A DNA stretch of 64,000 bases, from NCBI RefSeq assembly GCF_026262505.1, contig NC_067204.1, forward strand, positions 3,629,797 to 3,693,796. The letters run 5' to 3'. The notes below the pieces were generated by a model that saw only the letters and a list, made by a program, of their open reading frames with translations, was not told the origin of the DNA and searched no databases. Shown here piece by piece: positions 1 to 10,182 of this stretch. The position numbers and the translations under genes are program-made. Position 1 is the stretch's first letter. Every line of letters starts with the position of its first letter. This DNA comes from Trichomonas vaginalis G3 (Eukaryota; Parabasalia; Trichomonadida; Trichomonadidae).

Positions 1-61
1 GTCTTTCGATGTTTTCCTGAGCAACATTGAAGTGAGTGAAGACTTCTTGGATGCTTGCCAT
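1..61 (-). CDS. 5' end of an unidentified gene leaving the window
   Basis: An ATG on the minus strand at 61 opens a frame of 20 codons that runs off the left edge. It begins MASIQEVFTH. About 23 bases upstream of the ATG there is TCATTTC, which fits the trichomonad initiator (TCA followed by a pyrimidine). The piece is too short to identify a family. Confidence rests on the open frame plus the initiator-like motif only. Confidence 0.45.
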   Translation of the reverse strand, partial: MASIQEVFTHFNVAQENIER

Positions 62-467
62 TAGCAGAAACAAGAGAAATGAAGTAATAGGAAAATTGAA
101 CTTCTTATCAAACTGAAAATTGAATTAAAATTTTCCCAAAAAGGAATTTGTCGATGAAATCTTACTTCTATTGTTGTGTATGGATATTTTATATTTTTTG
201 AATTCAAGCCACAAAAACTATTCAATTTTTTTTGAAAATTTACACTTTTCCGACGTTTTGTCAGGGGCGCGAAGCGACACAAAAATGTCGGAGAAGTGTA
301 ATTCTCAGGTATATGATTATTTTTGCTTTTAATGCCGAACAGCATTTGAATCAAAAATAATCGTATGTCCGAGAATTTATATTTTATAACCGCTTACATT
401 CAAAAAAAAAATGTAAAAAAATACAATTCAATATGTGCGTTTGTTGTGTTAGTTTCTCCTTTTCTTC

Positions 468-608
468 ATGGAAAGAGCAGCAATAGAATCCAAAGCTGCT
501 CTTCCTACTTCCAGAAAGCCAAAAGGAGGTCAGTTCTCCATGTTAGGGCTTCTATTTGGACTTACTGGATATATGAGAACTCAACTTGATGAGAAAGTGG
601 TATTATGA
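468..608 (+). CDS. Possible small membrane protein, 46 aa
   Basis: A short open frame starts at ATG 468 and ends at TGA 608. The first half is basic and polar; the second half holds one hydrophobic stretch (FSMLGLLFGLTGYM) that could be a membrane segment. A TCTCCTTTTC tract lies directly upstream of the ATG, similar in character to trichomonad CCTTT-type start-site motifs. I do not recognise the family. The length is close to what chance can give in this DNA, so it is only a candidate. Confidence 0.25.
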   Translation: MERAAIESKAALPTSRKPKGGQFSMLGLLFGLTGYMRTQLDEKVVL

Positions 609-707
609 AGAACTTTATTATAGTAAAAAGGTACAATTGTAAAAAATCTGTTTTATGAATAGAATCAGTATTAAAAACTTAATAAAAGGAAGAGAAGGAA
701 AAATACT

Positions 708-2160
708 TTATTGACCATGTGAAATAAGAAGTTCAATAAAGTATTCCCTTATGATTCTCATCAACTGCATAATAAAGAGTTGTTTTTCCATTTTTATCTT
801 TTTCATTGATGTTTGCACCATGTGAAATAAGAAGTTCGGCTGTTTCTTTACTATTATATTCTGCTGCAATATGAAGAGCTGTTTTTCCTTTTTGATCTTT
901 TTCATTGATATTTATACCATGTGAAATAAGAAGTTCGGCTATTTCTTTGTCATAAGAACATGCTGTATAATGAAGAGCGGTTTCTCCATTATCATCTTTT
1001 TCATTGATATTTATACCATGTGAAATAAGAAGTTCGGCTATTTCTTTACTATTATTACATGCTGCAATATGAAGAGCTGTTTTCCTTCTTGATATTTTTC
1101 ATTGATATTTGCACCATGCGAAATAAGAAGTTCGGTGGCTTCTTTGTTATTCCACTTTGCAGCAAAATGAAGAGGGGTACTCAATCTACCCTCATTGGAT
1201 TCATTGACATATTTATCGTTTGCATTAGTTGAGTTTAATAAAAATTTACATATTTCACCATTTTGGGATTGGCAAGCGTAATCTAAAATGTTATTTTGAT
1301 AGTAGTCATAATAGGGAAGATCTTTTTCTTTTTTGATAATATCGATTGTTTGTGGAAATGCAGCACACCATGGAAATATTCCTGTTTTGAATTTCTTGTA
1401 AAGCAAGAATACAGCTTTCAAGTTTTGGTATTTGATAATATCTTCGAAAGGAGCTTGATAAGTAACCGGACCACCACACCAATTTGCACCATAATCAAAT
1501 ATCTCACGTTCAATAGTATATTCAAGCATTTCGTTGAAATGAGTTTTCACAATGATTCTGAGGCAATCTATGTTCATTTTCTTATGTTTCATGCACTCAT
1601 TAATAATATCTGTATTCCGTCCGATTAGTGAGTAGTAAAGAACTTTTTTAGATATCTTGTATTGTTGATTTGAAATTAAGAATTTGAAAATGTTTACAGA
1701 TCCAAAATATGCGCATGCCTCAAATAATGATAAATTGGTGTAATCACTTTCATCTAGGTCCGGATCATTTAGCCCTTCAAAATCTTTCAGATGAATAATA
1801 TCTAAGGAAAAGTCGACGTCTTTTTGTGAAACATATTCCTTAAATTTATCTATTTGATCGAACATAACCATATATTCAACTGAACCTTCCTTTGGTAATT
1901 TTGATTTTAATTCTGTAATTTTTTATATTTCGAACCAATTAGTTCTAATATTTTGAAATAATTCTCCACAAAAGCATAATTGCATTGTCCTGCAAATAAG
2001 ATAATCTTTCTAACTAATCTCATGGAAAGCTGATACTTAGAAATTAAAACATTTGAAATTAAGTTGCAAATATCTTCAATAGATTCGTTAGATTTTATGC
2101 AGAAAAGCTTTTCAGATGTTCCGATAAATCAGTATATTTCTTTTCATAGTCAGCTTCCAT
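708..2160 (-). pseudogene. Broken DUF3447/ankyrin-repeat gene
   Basis: The region carries all parts of the large trichomonad DUF3447/ankyrin family. An N-terminal part (ATG 2160) is followed by a helical module around 1,930-2,110. The DUF3447 module lies near 1,560-1,740, with the family pattern LFEACAYFGSVNIFKFL and NECMKHKK. At the 3' end (about 720-1,210) there are four to five 33-residue ankyrin repeats with TPLHFAA, TALHIAA and ELLISHGANIN. The frame is not continuous. After ATG 2160 it meets a stop within about 21 codons and the reading then changes frame more than once before the longest open part (1038-1871). A further frame change falls near 1,085, inside the repeats, and another near 750. 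At least four lesions are therefore needed to explain it, so I call it a pseudogene of a host family. The ankyrin repeats are nearly identical at the DNA level, which suggests recent repeat expansion. Confidence 0.75.
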
Positions 2161-2424
2161 GATTGAGAAATTTTGACTAATTTCTAAATTGTATGGTTAT
2201 TGAATTTTTGAGACCAAAATTAAGGAAGATTCATATGATATATAAGTAGTATTAACTGCAAATCAAGGAATATATAATAAATAAATGCTTTGAAAATTTT
2301 TTGACTTTTTTTGACTAATTTTTCAAAACAGCAATCAATCGCCACTGACTGACTGTGGTAATGTCAAATGAGTTACTCGTAGAAAAAAGCAAAATTCATT
2401 CAATATGGATTGGAAAATAATTTT

Positions 2425-2432
2425 AAAAAAAA
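2425..2432 (-). terminator. Pol III terminator of tRNA-Pro
   Basis: A run of eight T residues on the minus strand begins a few bases after the tRNA 3' end. This is the standard RNA polymerase III stop signal. Confidence 0.75.
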
Positions 2433-2436
2433 TATT

Positions 2437-2508
2437 GGGGCCAACCGGGAATCGAACCCGGGACCTCACGCACCCGAAGCGCGAATCATTCCGCTAGACC
2501 ATTGACCC
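2437..2508 (-). tRNA. tRNA-Pro (anticodon CGG)
   Basis: On the minus strand the segment folds as a complete tRNA. A 7-bp acceptor stem GGGTCAA pairs with TTGGCCC, with one G-U pair. The T arm is CCGGG-TTCGATT-CCCGG. The anticodon arm has loop TTCGGGT, giving anticodon CGG, and the D arm has the GGTCTAGCGG core typical of eukaryotic proline tRNAs. No intron is present. CCA is not encoded, as expected for a nuclear gene. The internal A and B boxes (GGTCTAGCGG; GGTTCGATTCC) are the pol III promoter. Confidence 0.93.
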
Positions 2509-3367
2509 TCCCTTTTTAAAATCGTTTTTTGAGCTCTTATCATTTAAAATATCTCTTTGGTCATCCAATCCAATCATGCATAGGAATGTTTATTTTCTTT
2601 CTAATCCACAAGCCATCTAATTCTAAAGGCAACACAATTTTGTACCCCATTATTCACATTTGATCTCCCTCTAACATTCGTTCTTTATTAGATCAACATT
2701 TACAATTATCATTCTTTCTCTAAATTTGAGTTTATCACTTTTCCAAGTTGTGAAATTCGTCTTTGTGAATATGTTAGAGATATATAGAGGATTGTTTGCA
2801 ATTGTTTATTCTTAGTTCCAAAATTTCAATTGAATGCAGAATTTCTCCCTCTTTTTATTGAAACAAATCATGCTTAATGAATAGAAAGAGATGTGTTAAT
2901 ATTAAGAACAAAATCATCAATGTTAATTTTGGAACCAATAAACATGAAAGATACCAGAAGCAAGAAGAATTAGGCCTGGCACAAATGCACGTGAGTAGTT
3001 ATATAACTATATTTGATAATAGACTATGAATTCAAAACGAAGATTCAAAATTGTGAGGATTGTAAATCAATTTAAATTGACCTATTAGAATTTAAGAACA
3101 CTAGTGTTAAAAGATATTTATGCAAAATATTGGGCCAAAATATCCTATATTTCTAAAAATTTATAAGAAAAGCAATATAGCTCACAATATTTCGATCTTT
3201 ATTATCTACTCCATGAGAACAGATTCCTATACACAAGAAACGCTTTCCTTTTCAAAATTCAAATTTTGCTATCGATAATTTGTATGGTTTTAAAAAATAT
3301 TCCCATTCTAGCACTACATAAGAATTTCAAATTATTTCAAGAAAATTTTCTTGATTTCGTTTTTTTC
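2509..3367. other. Intergenic stretch, nothing recognised
   Basis: About 860 bases of AT-rich DNA between the tRNA and the CFAP100-like gene. I see no long open frame, no repeat and no convincing structured RNA. Confidence 0.5.
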
Positions 3368-3372
3368 TCACA
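3368..3372 (+). promoter_or_regulatory. Initiator-like element (TCACA)
   Basis: TCACA lies about 26 bases upstream of the ATG at 3396. It matches the trichomonad initiator consensus (TCA, pyrimidine, T/A), where the A is the usual start of transcription. Distance to the ATG is in the normal range for this group. Confidence 0.5.
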
Positions 3373-3395
3373 ATTTTCTTATCTTTACAATTTGA

Positions 3396-4718
3396 ATGTC
3401 AACGCGCTCATCCACTGGTTCTGCTTTATTTATGCGTCCTTATACCAATCCATTTAAAATGACTCAACCTAGTGAGATGTTTGGCTACAAAGAAGCTAAA
3501 GTATTGCGCGAGAGAGAAGCAAGGAGTAGTTTATTAAGTATGTCGCTTGTTCAACGTACAAATTTGCTCCAACCAAAGATACCGCCATGCAAATCGCAGC
3601 AAACAACGATATCTAGATCTACAAACCATTCAAGTAATGTTTCAACAATGTCTCGTCGTGAAGGAAAAGAAGCTAGATCTCAAAGAATAACAGAATTTAT
3701 TCAATCAAAGCGAGAGGTATATATGACACAGTTGTTGATTGACATGAAAACTCAAGAAATTAATCGTCTCAAAAAAGAAGAATCAGACAATGAAAAAGAG
3801 TTTGCAGATGATGAATCAGAAATAAGTAAGACAGGTGAGAAGTACAAATACCTTACAACTAAGATCGAAGAAGAACTCGGAAAGGCAAGAAAAGCTGCAG
3901 AACTTGCTACGCTTGAACATGTCACTCTTCAGCAAAAACAGAAAAGACAGAAGCTTGCGAATGATATCATGCGTTCCGAAATTTCAAAGAACGAAGAAAC
4001 TCTCGAATATTACAAAACTTATCAGGAATTTATTGACAAATTTAATGATGAACATCTCATGGATAGTCCAGATAATCTTATCAATGAGTTTACGCAAATA
4101 GAAAATGAAAATCTGTTCTTAATAAGAGAATGTGATTATTTTCAAAAAGCAATCAATGGAACGAAAATCCCAACTGAAAATATCATCAAAGAAGTTAATT
4201 CTTCACTTGCACAGCTTGAAGAAATTGTTTCTAAGCGAGATTTAACTTCTCATTCAAAAGTTACTCCAAAACCAGAGATATCCGAAGAAAATACAGTTGC
4301 AGAAATCAAAAGGCTTGCAGAACTTATTCATAAAACATTTTACAACTGTTTTAAAATTGATTCTGATATTCCTCCGATTGCAAAGCTTGAAAAAATAGAA
4401 AATACCATGGAGGACATGTATAAAGCCCTCGAATTGGTAAGTCCTAAGTTTATTGCTGAGAAACAGGCCAAATTTGATAAAGATCGCCGCGAATTAATGA
4501 GAATTGAGCAGCAAAAGGAGAAGGAGAGAATCCAACAAGAAAAGAAAGAACAAGCTCTTGAAAGAGCCAATAAACCAATCAAGAGAAACACTGGAAGACA
4601 TCTTATGGAAAGATCTCTTCCATTACACTACCAAAAGACAAATAATGAAGCTCTCCTTCGACAAATCGCAGAGCAACAGGCCATGGAAAAGTTCTTATTT
4701 GGTCCTGCTCTCGAATAA
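3396..4718 (+). CDS. CFAP100: CFAP100-like flagellar coiled-coil protein
   Basis: The 440-aa protein is mostly coiled coil. Residues about 98-215 match the DUF4200 region of CFAP100 (CCDC37, MIA1): a KREVYMTQLLIDMKTQEINRL stretch, followed by a long acidic and lysine-rich helix and an EISKNEETLEYYKTYQEFI segment. In model flagellates CFAP100 and its partner CFAP73 form the modifier-of-inner-arms complex, which docks the I1 inner dynein arm on the axoneme and tunes flagellar beating. That role is inferred from the family. The N terminus (1-95) is low-complexity and Ser/Thr-rich; the C terminus (370-440) is a charged helix rich in EQQKEKERIQQEKKEQ. The start is supported by the initiator 26 bases upstream. 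A flagellar gene fits a multiflagellate protist. The alternative is another DUF4200 protein such as CFAP73. Confidence 0.78.
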   Translation: MSTRSSTGSALFMRPYTNPFKMTQPSEMFGYKEAKVLREREARSSLLSMSLVQRTNLLQPKIPPCKSQQTTISRSTNHSSNVSTMSRREGKEARSQRITEFIQSKREVYMTQLLIDMKTQEINRLKKEESDNEKEFADDESEISKTGEKYKYLTTKIEEELGKARKAAELATLEHVTLQQKQKRQKLANDIMRSEISKNEETLEYYKTYQEFIDKFNDEHLMDSPDNLINEFTQIENENLFLIRECDYFQKAINGTKIPTENIIKEVNSSLAQLEEIVSKRDLTSHSKVTPKPEISEENTVAEIKRLAELIHKTFYNCFKIDSDIPPIAKLEKIENTMEDMYKALELVSPKFIAEKQAKFDKDRRELMRIEQQKEKERIQQEKKEQALERANKPIKRNTGRHLMERSLPLHYQKTNNEALLRQIAEQQAMEKFLFGPALE

Positions 4719-5284
4719 TAGTTTTTTATTTTGTTTTTTATTAAATATGTGATTTTTATTTCAGTTTTTATGTATTTTTTGATACCCTAACGTTCAATTT
4801 GAAAATATTTTGAATAAGACAACCTATTCATTCAAAGAGTTAATTTACAGAAATTCATCAAATATTATACACCTATTCATTTGATTTCTCACTATCATAA
4901 GTTTGAATCGCAAAAAAATATTGATATCCATATTTTGTATTGCTTTGATGCCAAAATCAGAAACAATTTAATGTAAAATGTTGGATCTTCTTCTATAAAG
5001 TAACATACAATAAGCAAATTGAAGAACTAACTGTGTTACATATTGTAGATATCAATTAAAAAGGTCAATATCGAAAGATATTTTCAAATGTTCACAAGAA
5101 AAGGGAAGAATATGGAAACCTATTGAGTTCAACTGCCCTTATGTAATATTCTTTAACTCTAATAGCATCTAATAATAGAAAATCAGAGGACAATGAATAT
5201 TTTTTTTTATTTCGAAATGTAAAGAAAATAAAAAAAGGGGGGAGTTAATTTTTCGTTACCTCAGAATTTTTTCTTGATAATTTT
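4719..5284. other. Intergenic stretch, nothing recognised
   Basis: AT-rich spacer between two genes on the same strand. TTTTTTATT-type sequence follows the upstream stop, and an A/G-rich run (AAAAAAGGGGGGAG) lies about 50 bases before the next ATG. No gene is visible. Confidence 0.45.
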
Positions 5285-7369
5285 ATGAGCATTGATATCT
5301 CTGCAATTAAGCAGCGGCTTTCCAATGAAAAAGATGTCTTGCTCGTACAAGTTGTCAAGAAAATCAATAATAAAGGAAAAGAAGAGAATGAAGTGATTGT
5401 TGCCACTGAAAGTTCATTATTTTATGTTCATCCAGGAAAAAAGATCACTGCTGATAAGAAATCTTGTTGGCTAGACTTAACGGCAATTACACTTGTTGAA
5501 TATCAGTCAAAATTCATCATAAAATTTACAAAAAACAAAATTGACACGCAATTTGAGTTTTTGACATCAGATTACATAAACATTGCACAGATTATAGGTG
5601 GCCATTTACAGCGTTTGATGGGCCCGTATTGGTCTCAAAAAATGAACATTGATTTACTTACAAAAGACAAATTTTCGTTCGATGGCAACTCGGTCTTAAT
5701 GCGTCTTCGTGTATATTGTCAATATCAAGATATTACAATCCCAGATGCATATATAGAAAAATTGAAAAAATATATTAACAATTACGAAGTTAATTTTTAT
5801 TTTTCTGACTGGGGAAACTACATTATTCCTATAATATTCGCTTTACAACCATATTCAAAGTGTATTTCAGGAATTTTCAATAAATCTCTTCCAGACGTAT
5901 TACTTTTAAAACTTCGCGAGTTATTTATACCATTCTGTCACTTATCATTCGAAATACCACTTGATCAACAGTTCATCAAGTTCCTGGAAGTTGCAAAATT
6001 TGAATGTACTGCTTTAACATTCAAAAACACACAATTAAACCCTGACCAGTTATCTATAATATCCCAATGTGGTATCAAGCATCAAATTCAGACTCTTTCG
6101 CTGAATAATGCTTTTGTAGACCCAGCTTTTTCAGTTTTTTACACAGATGCGTTCTTCAAGAACGAGCTTTGCATCCAGACATCGTATTTTAACTTCGATG
6201 AGACCAGAGGCCTTCATCTTCCAAGATTATTATGGTTCATCAAAGGAGTAACGGTTTTAAGCCTTGCAAATGCTAATCTTGAAGTCAGCCATGTCGTACA
6301 ACAGCTTTTTTCTTACGATTTTACAAATTTACGCTGTTTGAATTTGAGCGGAAATTTTTGTCGAGATGTTGTTCAAGACAAGCAGAAATTGCATGTTCCA
6401 GGTAATTTATGTCGTCTTGACATCAACAAACTTGAATTTGGCCGCAGCTGCGTTCAAGATTTTCTTGAATTTCTTTTTGGCTTCGAATGGAAGCTGGGAT
6501 TGCGTCTTTACGCTGATGAGTTGGTCATTCATAATGCTGACTTGGCTCAATTGTTCGAATTATTCGAGAAATCCGCATTCTCAAATTTAATTGACTTTTC
6601 ATGGTGCGGAAATGCATCTAGACTTGGTTTATTGCATTTCATCCGTCGCAACAAGAAGCTGGCCAATCTTTTCATGGACAAATCCTTCGGTGAGAAGAGT
6701 CCTGCGAAAATTACGGAATTTGCAAACTCAATCATCGATATGCAATTCCTAACTGTTCTTTCTTTACGTGGAGATGATTCTTCATTCATGGGAGAAGCCG
6801 CATCTCCTATTGCCGAAGTTTTGAAGTCGATGACGAATATTGCATTCGTAGATCTCTCAGGAAACCACTTAACAACTGAAACAATCGATATTATATATAA
6901 CGCTGTTTCAGTTAATTCAAGTATCAGAAGCGTTCTTTTGTTGAATCCTGGAATTTCGGAAGATTTGATCAAAAGATACGAAAAAGAAAGTGAAAAAGTG
7001 AAGTTCCTCCTTCAGAATGAGAAGAGAGAATATAATAGATTCCCTCCTTACCTCACTTCCGATGAACTCGTTGCTCCGCAGACACAAAACTCTCCTTACG
7101 ACGCTTTCGTCTTCATGCCGGACCCTCCTCCAGAGCCATCTCCTAAAGAAGACCCAATGGTGACGAAAAGACGCAAATTGTTCTTGAAAACGGTTGGTCA
7201 CAATGAAGTTGACGAGGATTTGCTTCCAATACAGAAGAATAAGACTGACAGATTGCCAACGAACTGGGAATTGTCAAGGGATGTTATTGAGGGAGCGGTT
7301 TTTGATGCTACTGATGCAGAAGAAGCTTTGATCGCAAAGTTTACACTCGGAAAATTGTCTAATAAATAA
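5285..7369 (+). CDS. Leucine-rich-repeat protein, CARMIL-like layout
   Basis: The 694-aa protein has an N-terminal beta-rich region (residues 1-115), possibly PH-like. A long array of ribonuclease-inhibitor-type leucine-rich repeats follows, at roughly 230-560: for example VTVLSLANANLEVS, LRCLNLSGNF, FLTVLSLRG and IAFVDLSGNHLTTETID. A helical and proline-rich tail (PDPPPEPSPKEDP, about 618-630) closes it. CARMIL proteins, which bind and regulate actin capping protein, have this PH-LRR-tail order, and trichomonads have many such genes. The assignment to CARMIL itself is an inference from layout, because I do not see a clear capping-protein-interaction motif. The first ATG after a stop-rich spacer was taken as start. 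No signal peptide or membrane segment is visible. Confidence 0.7.
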   Translation: MSIDISAIKQRLSNEKDVLLVQVVKKINNKGKEENEVIVATESSLFYVHPGKKITADKKSCWLDLTAITLVEYQSKFIIKFTKNKIDTQFEFLTSDYINIAQIIGGHLQRLMGPYWSQKMNIDLLTKDKFSFDGNSVLMRLRVYCQYQDITIPDAYIEKLKKYINNYEVNFYFSDWGNYIIPIIFALQPYSKCISGIFNKSLPDVLLLKLRELFIPFCHLSFEIPLDQQFIKFLEVAKFECTALTFKNTQLNPDQLSIISQCGIKHQIQTLSLNNAFVDPAFSVFYTDAFFKNELCIQTSYFNFDETRGLHLPRLLWFIKGVTVLSLANANLEVSHVVQQLFSYDFTNLRCLNLSGNFCRDVVQDKQKLHVPGNLCRLDINKLEFGRSCVQDFLEFLFGFEWKLGLRLYADELVIHNADLAQLFELFEKSAFSNLIDFSWCGNASRLGLLHFIRRNKKLANLFMDKSFGEKSPAKITEFANSIIDMQFLTVLSLRGDDSSFMGEAASPIAEVLKSMTNIAFVDLSGNHLTTETIDIIYNAVSVNSSIRSVLLLNPGISEDLIKRYEKESEKVKFLLQNEKREYNRFPPYLTSDELVAPQTQNSPYDAFVFMPDPPPEPSPKEDPMVTKRRKLFLKTVGHNEVDEDLLPIQKNKTDRLPTNWELSRDVIEGAVFDATDAEEALIAKFTLGKLSNK

Positions 7370-7899
7370 ATATCTGTTTTTTGATACTTTCAAGCAAAAA
7401 AATAATTATATTTTTGAAATTTATTCTTATTGAATAGCAACTTGATGCGGAAAGCATAATAAAATTAATGCTGTCGTTCTGATCAAACACATAAAAACTT
7501 GAAAAAAAAACATCCAAGAAAAAATTATTTCAAAAAAAATTGAGTTTTCAATGACGACGCTAACCATCCTTAAATATAAATGCAAGACATTCCTCTAATG
7601 TTATAATAAGCAAGTTCATAGAAGATTTTAATTTTATATTATACATATTCTCATGGACAACTTGCTTTGCCCATACGCATTGGTCAAGCTCATGGATATT
7701 AGATTTGTCCATTGGCTTGCTCAACATATTATTTTGTATTTTTACTAACGAATGATGAAATATAAAACAACCTTTTAATTTCTGCATCCACAAAGTTTAT
7801 CAGTGTTATGTTAGCTGGTGTTTATCCTTCTGCTCATCAATTATACTATTATTGTATCATTCAAACAATCCTTTGTGAAAACCAATACAAATGTTTTTG
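7370..7899. other. Intergenic stretch before the left Maverick block
   Basis: About 530 bases of AT-rich DNA with A/T runs. A 77-codon open frame on the minus strand has no family features and I do not call it. Nothing else is recognised. Confidence 0.4.
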
Positions 7900-7917
7900 G
7901 GAAAAAAAATGTTCCAC

Positions 7918-7956
7918 CCTCCGCGCTGCGCGCTCTGGCTGTCCTGGGGGCTCAGG
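7918..7956. repeat. GC-rich hairpin motif, copy 1
   Basis: An isolated GC-rich patch in AT-rich DNA reads CCTCC, then the small palindrome GCGCTGCGCGC, then TCTGGC and CCTGGGGGC. The same order (CCTCC, small hairpin, CTCT-[AG]-GC, CCTG) recurs at 15,940 and, more loosely, at 63,371. The first two copies bracket the left Maverick block in the same orientation. The function is unknown. Confidence 0.45.
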
Positions 7957-8152
7957 ATTTTTCCTCGTGACCTGGGGGTGACCGCCCCCGCCAAATTTTC
8001 CTGGGTGTCACTTTTTCTAAGTGGCACTTTTTAGTTTACATTATTGTCACTTTTTTGTTTACAATATGTAAACTAGTTTATTTTATCGTCGCATCATATA
8101 GAAAAGAATTTGTTTAGATTAAAATTAAAATTTTTATTCTGAAATGTTTGCT

Positions 8153-9299
8153 TTAATGTTTTTTACGGATGGAAATGAACTGAATATCGTCTGAGTCTTC
8201 GCTTGTTTCCTCCTCCTCTTCTTCTTCTTCGTCCGAATTGTCTTCATCTTCACAATAACCAGATAAGAAGATGGTTATTTTGGTTTGTTCTGGTTTTTTG
8301 AGAAGCATTTTGGCTGTGCCAGTAAAAACGAACTCAAGATTTTGATAGAATTGTCTGCTTGAGTGAGTGAATTTGCATACTGTAAGTGGCATTGCAACTC
8401 GGTTTGCTTGAACAGATATTATTGAAACTTCTTCTCCATCTGGTATCCGTTCAGGAATATCTAAAGCGGCTGTTGTTATAATATGCATATTGTTTTCGTA
8501 ATGCAATTTTGGATATATTTCGAATGGATGTGCAGCTACACCAGCTGGAGCAACAATGGAAAGATTCCAGGAGAAAGAACCGCGTTTGTTTTCATCTTCT
8601 TTCCAATTGTAAGTTAAAGGATAAGGACGAAAGTCTTTGAGTGTTTCATATAGCTGTTCTCTTAAGTTTGGTTCACAGCAAATAATGAACTCGTCAATTG
8701 CTTGAAGAGATATCATAGTTGAAACATAAGGCAAATTCGACAAGAAAAAGTCAACCATTACTGTCGGGTTTTGAACTTTGTTTGCTAATGTTTCGACTGG
8801 TTTTATTATACTTTTGAAATATCTATCATAGTCATTGTTGTCTGTTAAGGACAAATTGTTTGGATAAGCTGCAATGAGTCTTCTATATCTTGCTTCTGTT
8901 GTTGAGAATGAGAAGACACCTTCTGGTTCTGTAGGAGTGTAAGTTTTTAGTTGAACTTTGCGTATGTTTGGTGTCTGATTGGACTGAAACAACTTGAGCT
9001 TCTGTAGTTTGTTGTGTTATTGTTTGTTCTGAAGGTTGCTCTGATGTTTGTTCGACTTCTGCAGTTTCTTTTGGTTGAATTTGAGCTTCAATTTGTGTCT
9101 GATTGGAGTCTGATTGGACTGAAACCTGTGTAACCTCTTTGGACATACTAGTAAAGTATGAGGATATAAGTGTTTGACCTTTAAAGAGCTTTTGTAAAGA
9201 ATTGTCAGTCATACTACTACTGTGGTCTTGCATTAGACAAAAATGATATGACCACTCGTTTGTGAAAAATGAATATTTGAGATAGAACCATTTTGTCAA
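8153..9299 (-). pseudogene. Maverick block A: capsid-associated part
   Basis: A coding region with a beta-rich portion (for example FSWNLSIVAPAGVA and LEFVFTGTAKMLL) and a strongly acidic tail of glutamates and aspartates. The other portion is rich in Gln, Thr and Glu and repeats VSVQSD. The beta-rich portion resembles minor capsid proteins of other Mavericks in character, but no motif settles this. It is the first gene inside the left end of the block. Confidence 0.4.
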
Positions 9300-9328
9300 C
9301 GGAGACCCCCTCTATTTTTTTATTTTAT

Positions 9329-9586
9329 TTAATAGTCTCCACTGACAAAACGGTTTATCTCAAATATTGAGGGAGATATATTTGTAAGGGTCTGTTTCTT
9401 TTTTGAGATACTTGCCGTTCCATTTCTATGAAAAGTGACTTTATAGTTAGGATTTGTGTTTCCAGACCTGGCACTTTCTATTATTGAATTTTTCTCTTCA
9501 TCTGTAAGTTCTTTGACAGGTTTTGACAAAGGTTCTGAATTTTTTGTTTGTGGTGCCAAATCTACTGTTTCAACTTCTTCGGTCAT
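9329..9586 (-). CDS. Maverick block A: small protein, 85 aa
   Basis: A small hydrophilic protein beginning MTEEVETVDL, with no recognised domain. Its ATG is preceded by the same TTTTACTGAGATGAA-type leader that precedes the neighbouring small gene at 9745 (TTTTATTGAGATGAA), so the two look like products of one promoter class. A late or structural role is possible but unproven. Confidence 0.5.
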   Translation of the reverse strand: MTEEVETVDLAPQTKNSEPLSKPVKELTDEEKNSIIESARSGNTNPNYKVTFHRNGTASISKKKQTLTNISPSIFEINRFVSGDY

Positions 9587-9604
9587 TTCATCTCAGTAAA
9601 AATT

Positions 9605-9745
9605 TTAGTTTGGTTTGTTTTCAACTGGTTGTTTAGGTTTTTTAAGTCGGTCTAAAACTTCTTGAGGTAGAGGAAGAACTTTACAGTAACGTGGTGTAAA
9701 AGGTGGTCTTCCATGACTCATTCTGTTTAAAGCAGCATTGTTCAT
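9605..9745 (-). CDS. Maverick block A: small protein, 46 aa
   Basis: A short open frame beginning MNNAALNRMSHGRPP, basic and proline-rich. It is supported mainly by its leader, which repeats the TTTTATTGAGATGAA pattern of the adjacent gene, and by tight packing with neighbours on the same strand. Function unknown. Confidence 0.4.
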   Translation of the reverse strand: MNNAALNRMSHGRPPFTPRYCKVLPLPQEVLDRLKKPKQPVENKPN

Positions 9746-9775
9746 TTCATCTCAATAAAAAACCTTACATTCTCC

Positions 9776-10166
9776 ACGTTTGAGGCGGTTGTGGTTGGTT
9801 ATTGTTTACCCACTGTTGTGCATGGTTATATCCTGTGTTAAAGAATCTTTCACCTTGGTTCATATAATTTCCTGCTTGGTTATAATAGTCATTCGCTCTG
9901 TTATACTAGTTTCCTGCTTGTTTTCCTACATTGTCCATCCATCCTTGAACTTTACCTCTTGTCTCAGGATTTGGAATAAGATTTGTTGCATCTCGTGCTA
10001 CTTCCCAACCTTTCTGTACAGTTTGTATAACAGGTTGAGCTTTGTCTTTAAGTATACCCAATGTACTCAAAATTTTCTTTCCAACACCAAATGCACCTCT
10101 AGCTATTCTACCGATAACAGGCAAAAATCTAGATGCGACTCCTGCTATTGCTCCAAATAAACCCAT
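9776..10166 (-). pseudogene. Maverick block A: amphipathic minor-capsid-like part
   Basis: The product begins MGLFGAIAGVASRFLP and is glycine-rich and amphipathic for its first 40 residues. In adenovirus and Polinton-like viruses, small proteins of this type (protein VI or X-like) sit inside the capsid and disturb membranes during entry. The likeness is in character and size only. It is divergently transcribed from the integrase, with 16 bp between the two ATGs. Confidence 0.45.
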
Positions 10167-10182
10167 TTCTTATAGGTTAAAA
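10167..10182. promoter_or_regulatory. Bidirectional promoter, 16 bp
   Basis: Only TTCTTATAGGTTAAAA separates two divergent ATGs. The T-rich left half and A-rich right half match five other divergent spacers in the Maverick DNA, so this short sequence probably drives both genes. Confidence 0.5.

Noticed and set aside
283-336. ATG with CAG-GTATAT resembling an exon end near 324
   Set aside because: No matching trichomonad 3' splice motif downstream that would connect it to an open frame.
365-589. 74-codon plus-strand frame at the left edge
   Set aside because: Composition is unlike a protein; a shorter frame with a better start (468-608) overlaps it and is itself only a candidate.
6547-7201. 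Minus-strand frames inside the LRR gene
   Set aside because: They mirror a long, well-supported plus-strand gene and have no features of their own.
7560-7793. 77-codon minus-strand frame
   Set aside because: No domain, no promoter motif, AT-rich composition typical of chance frames.
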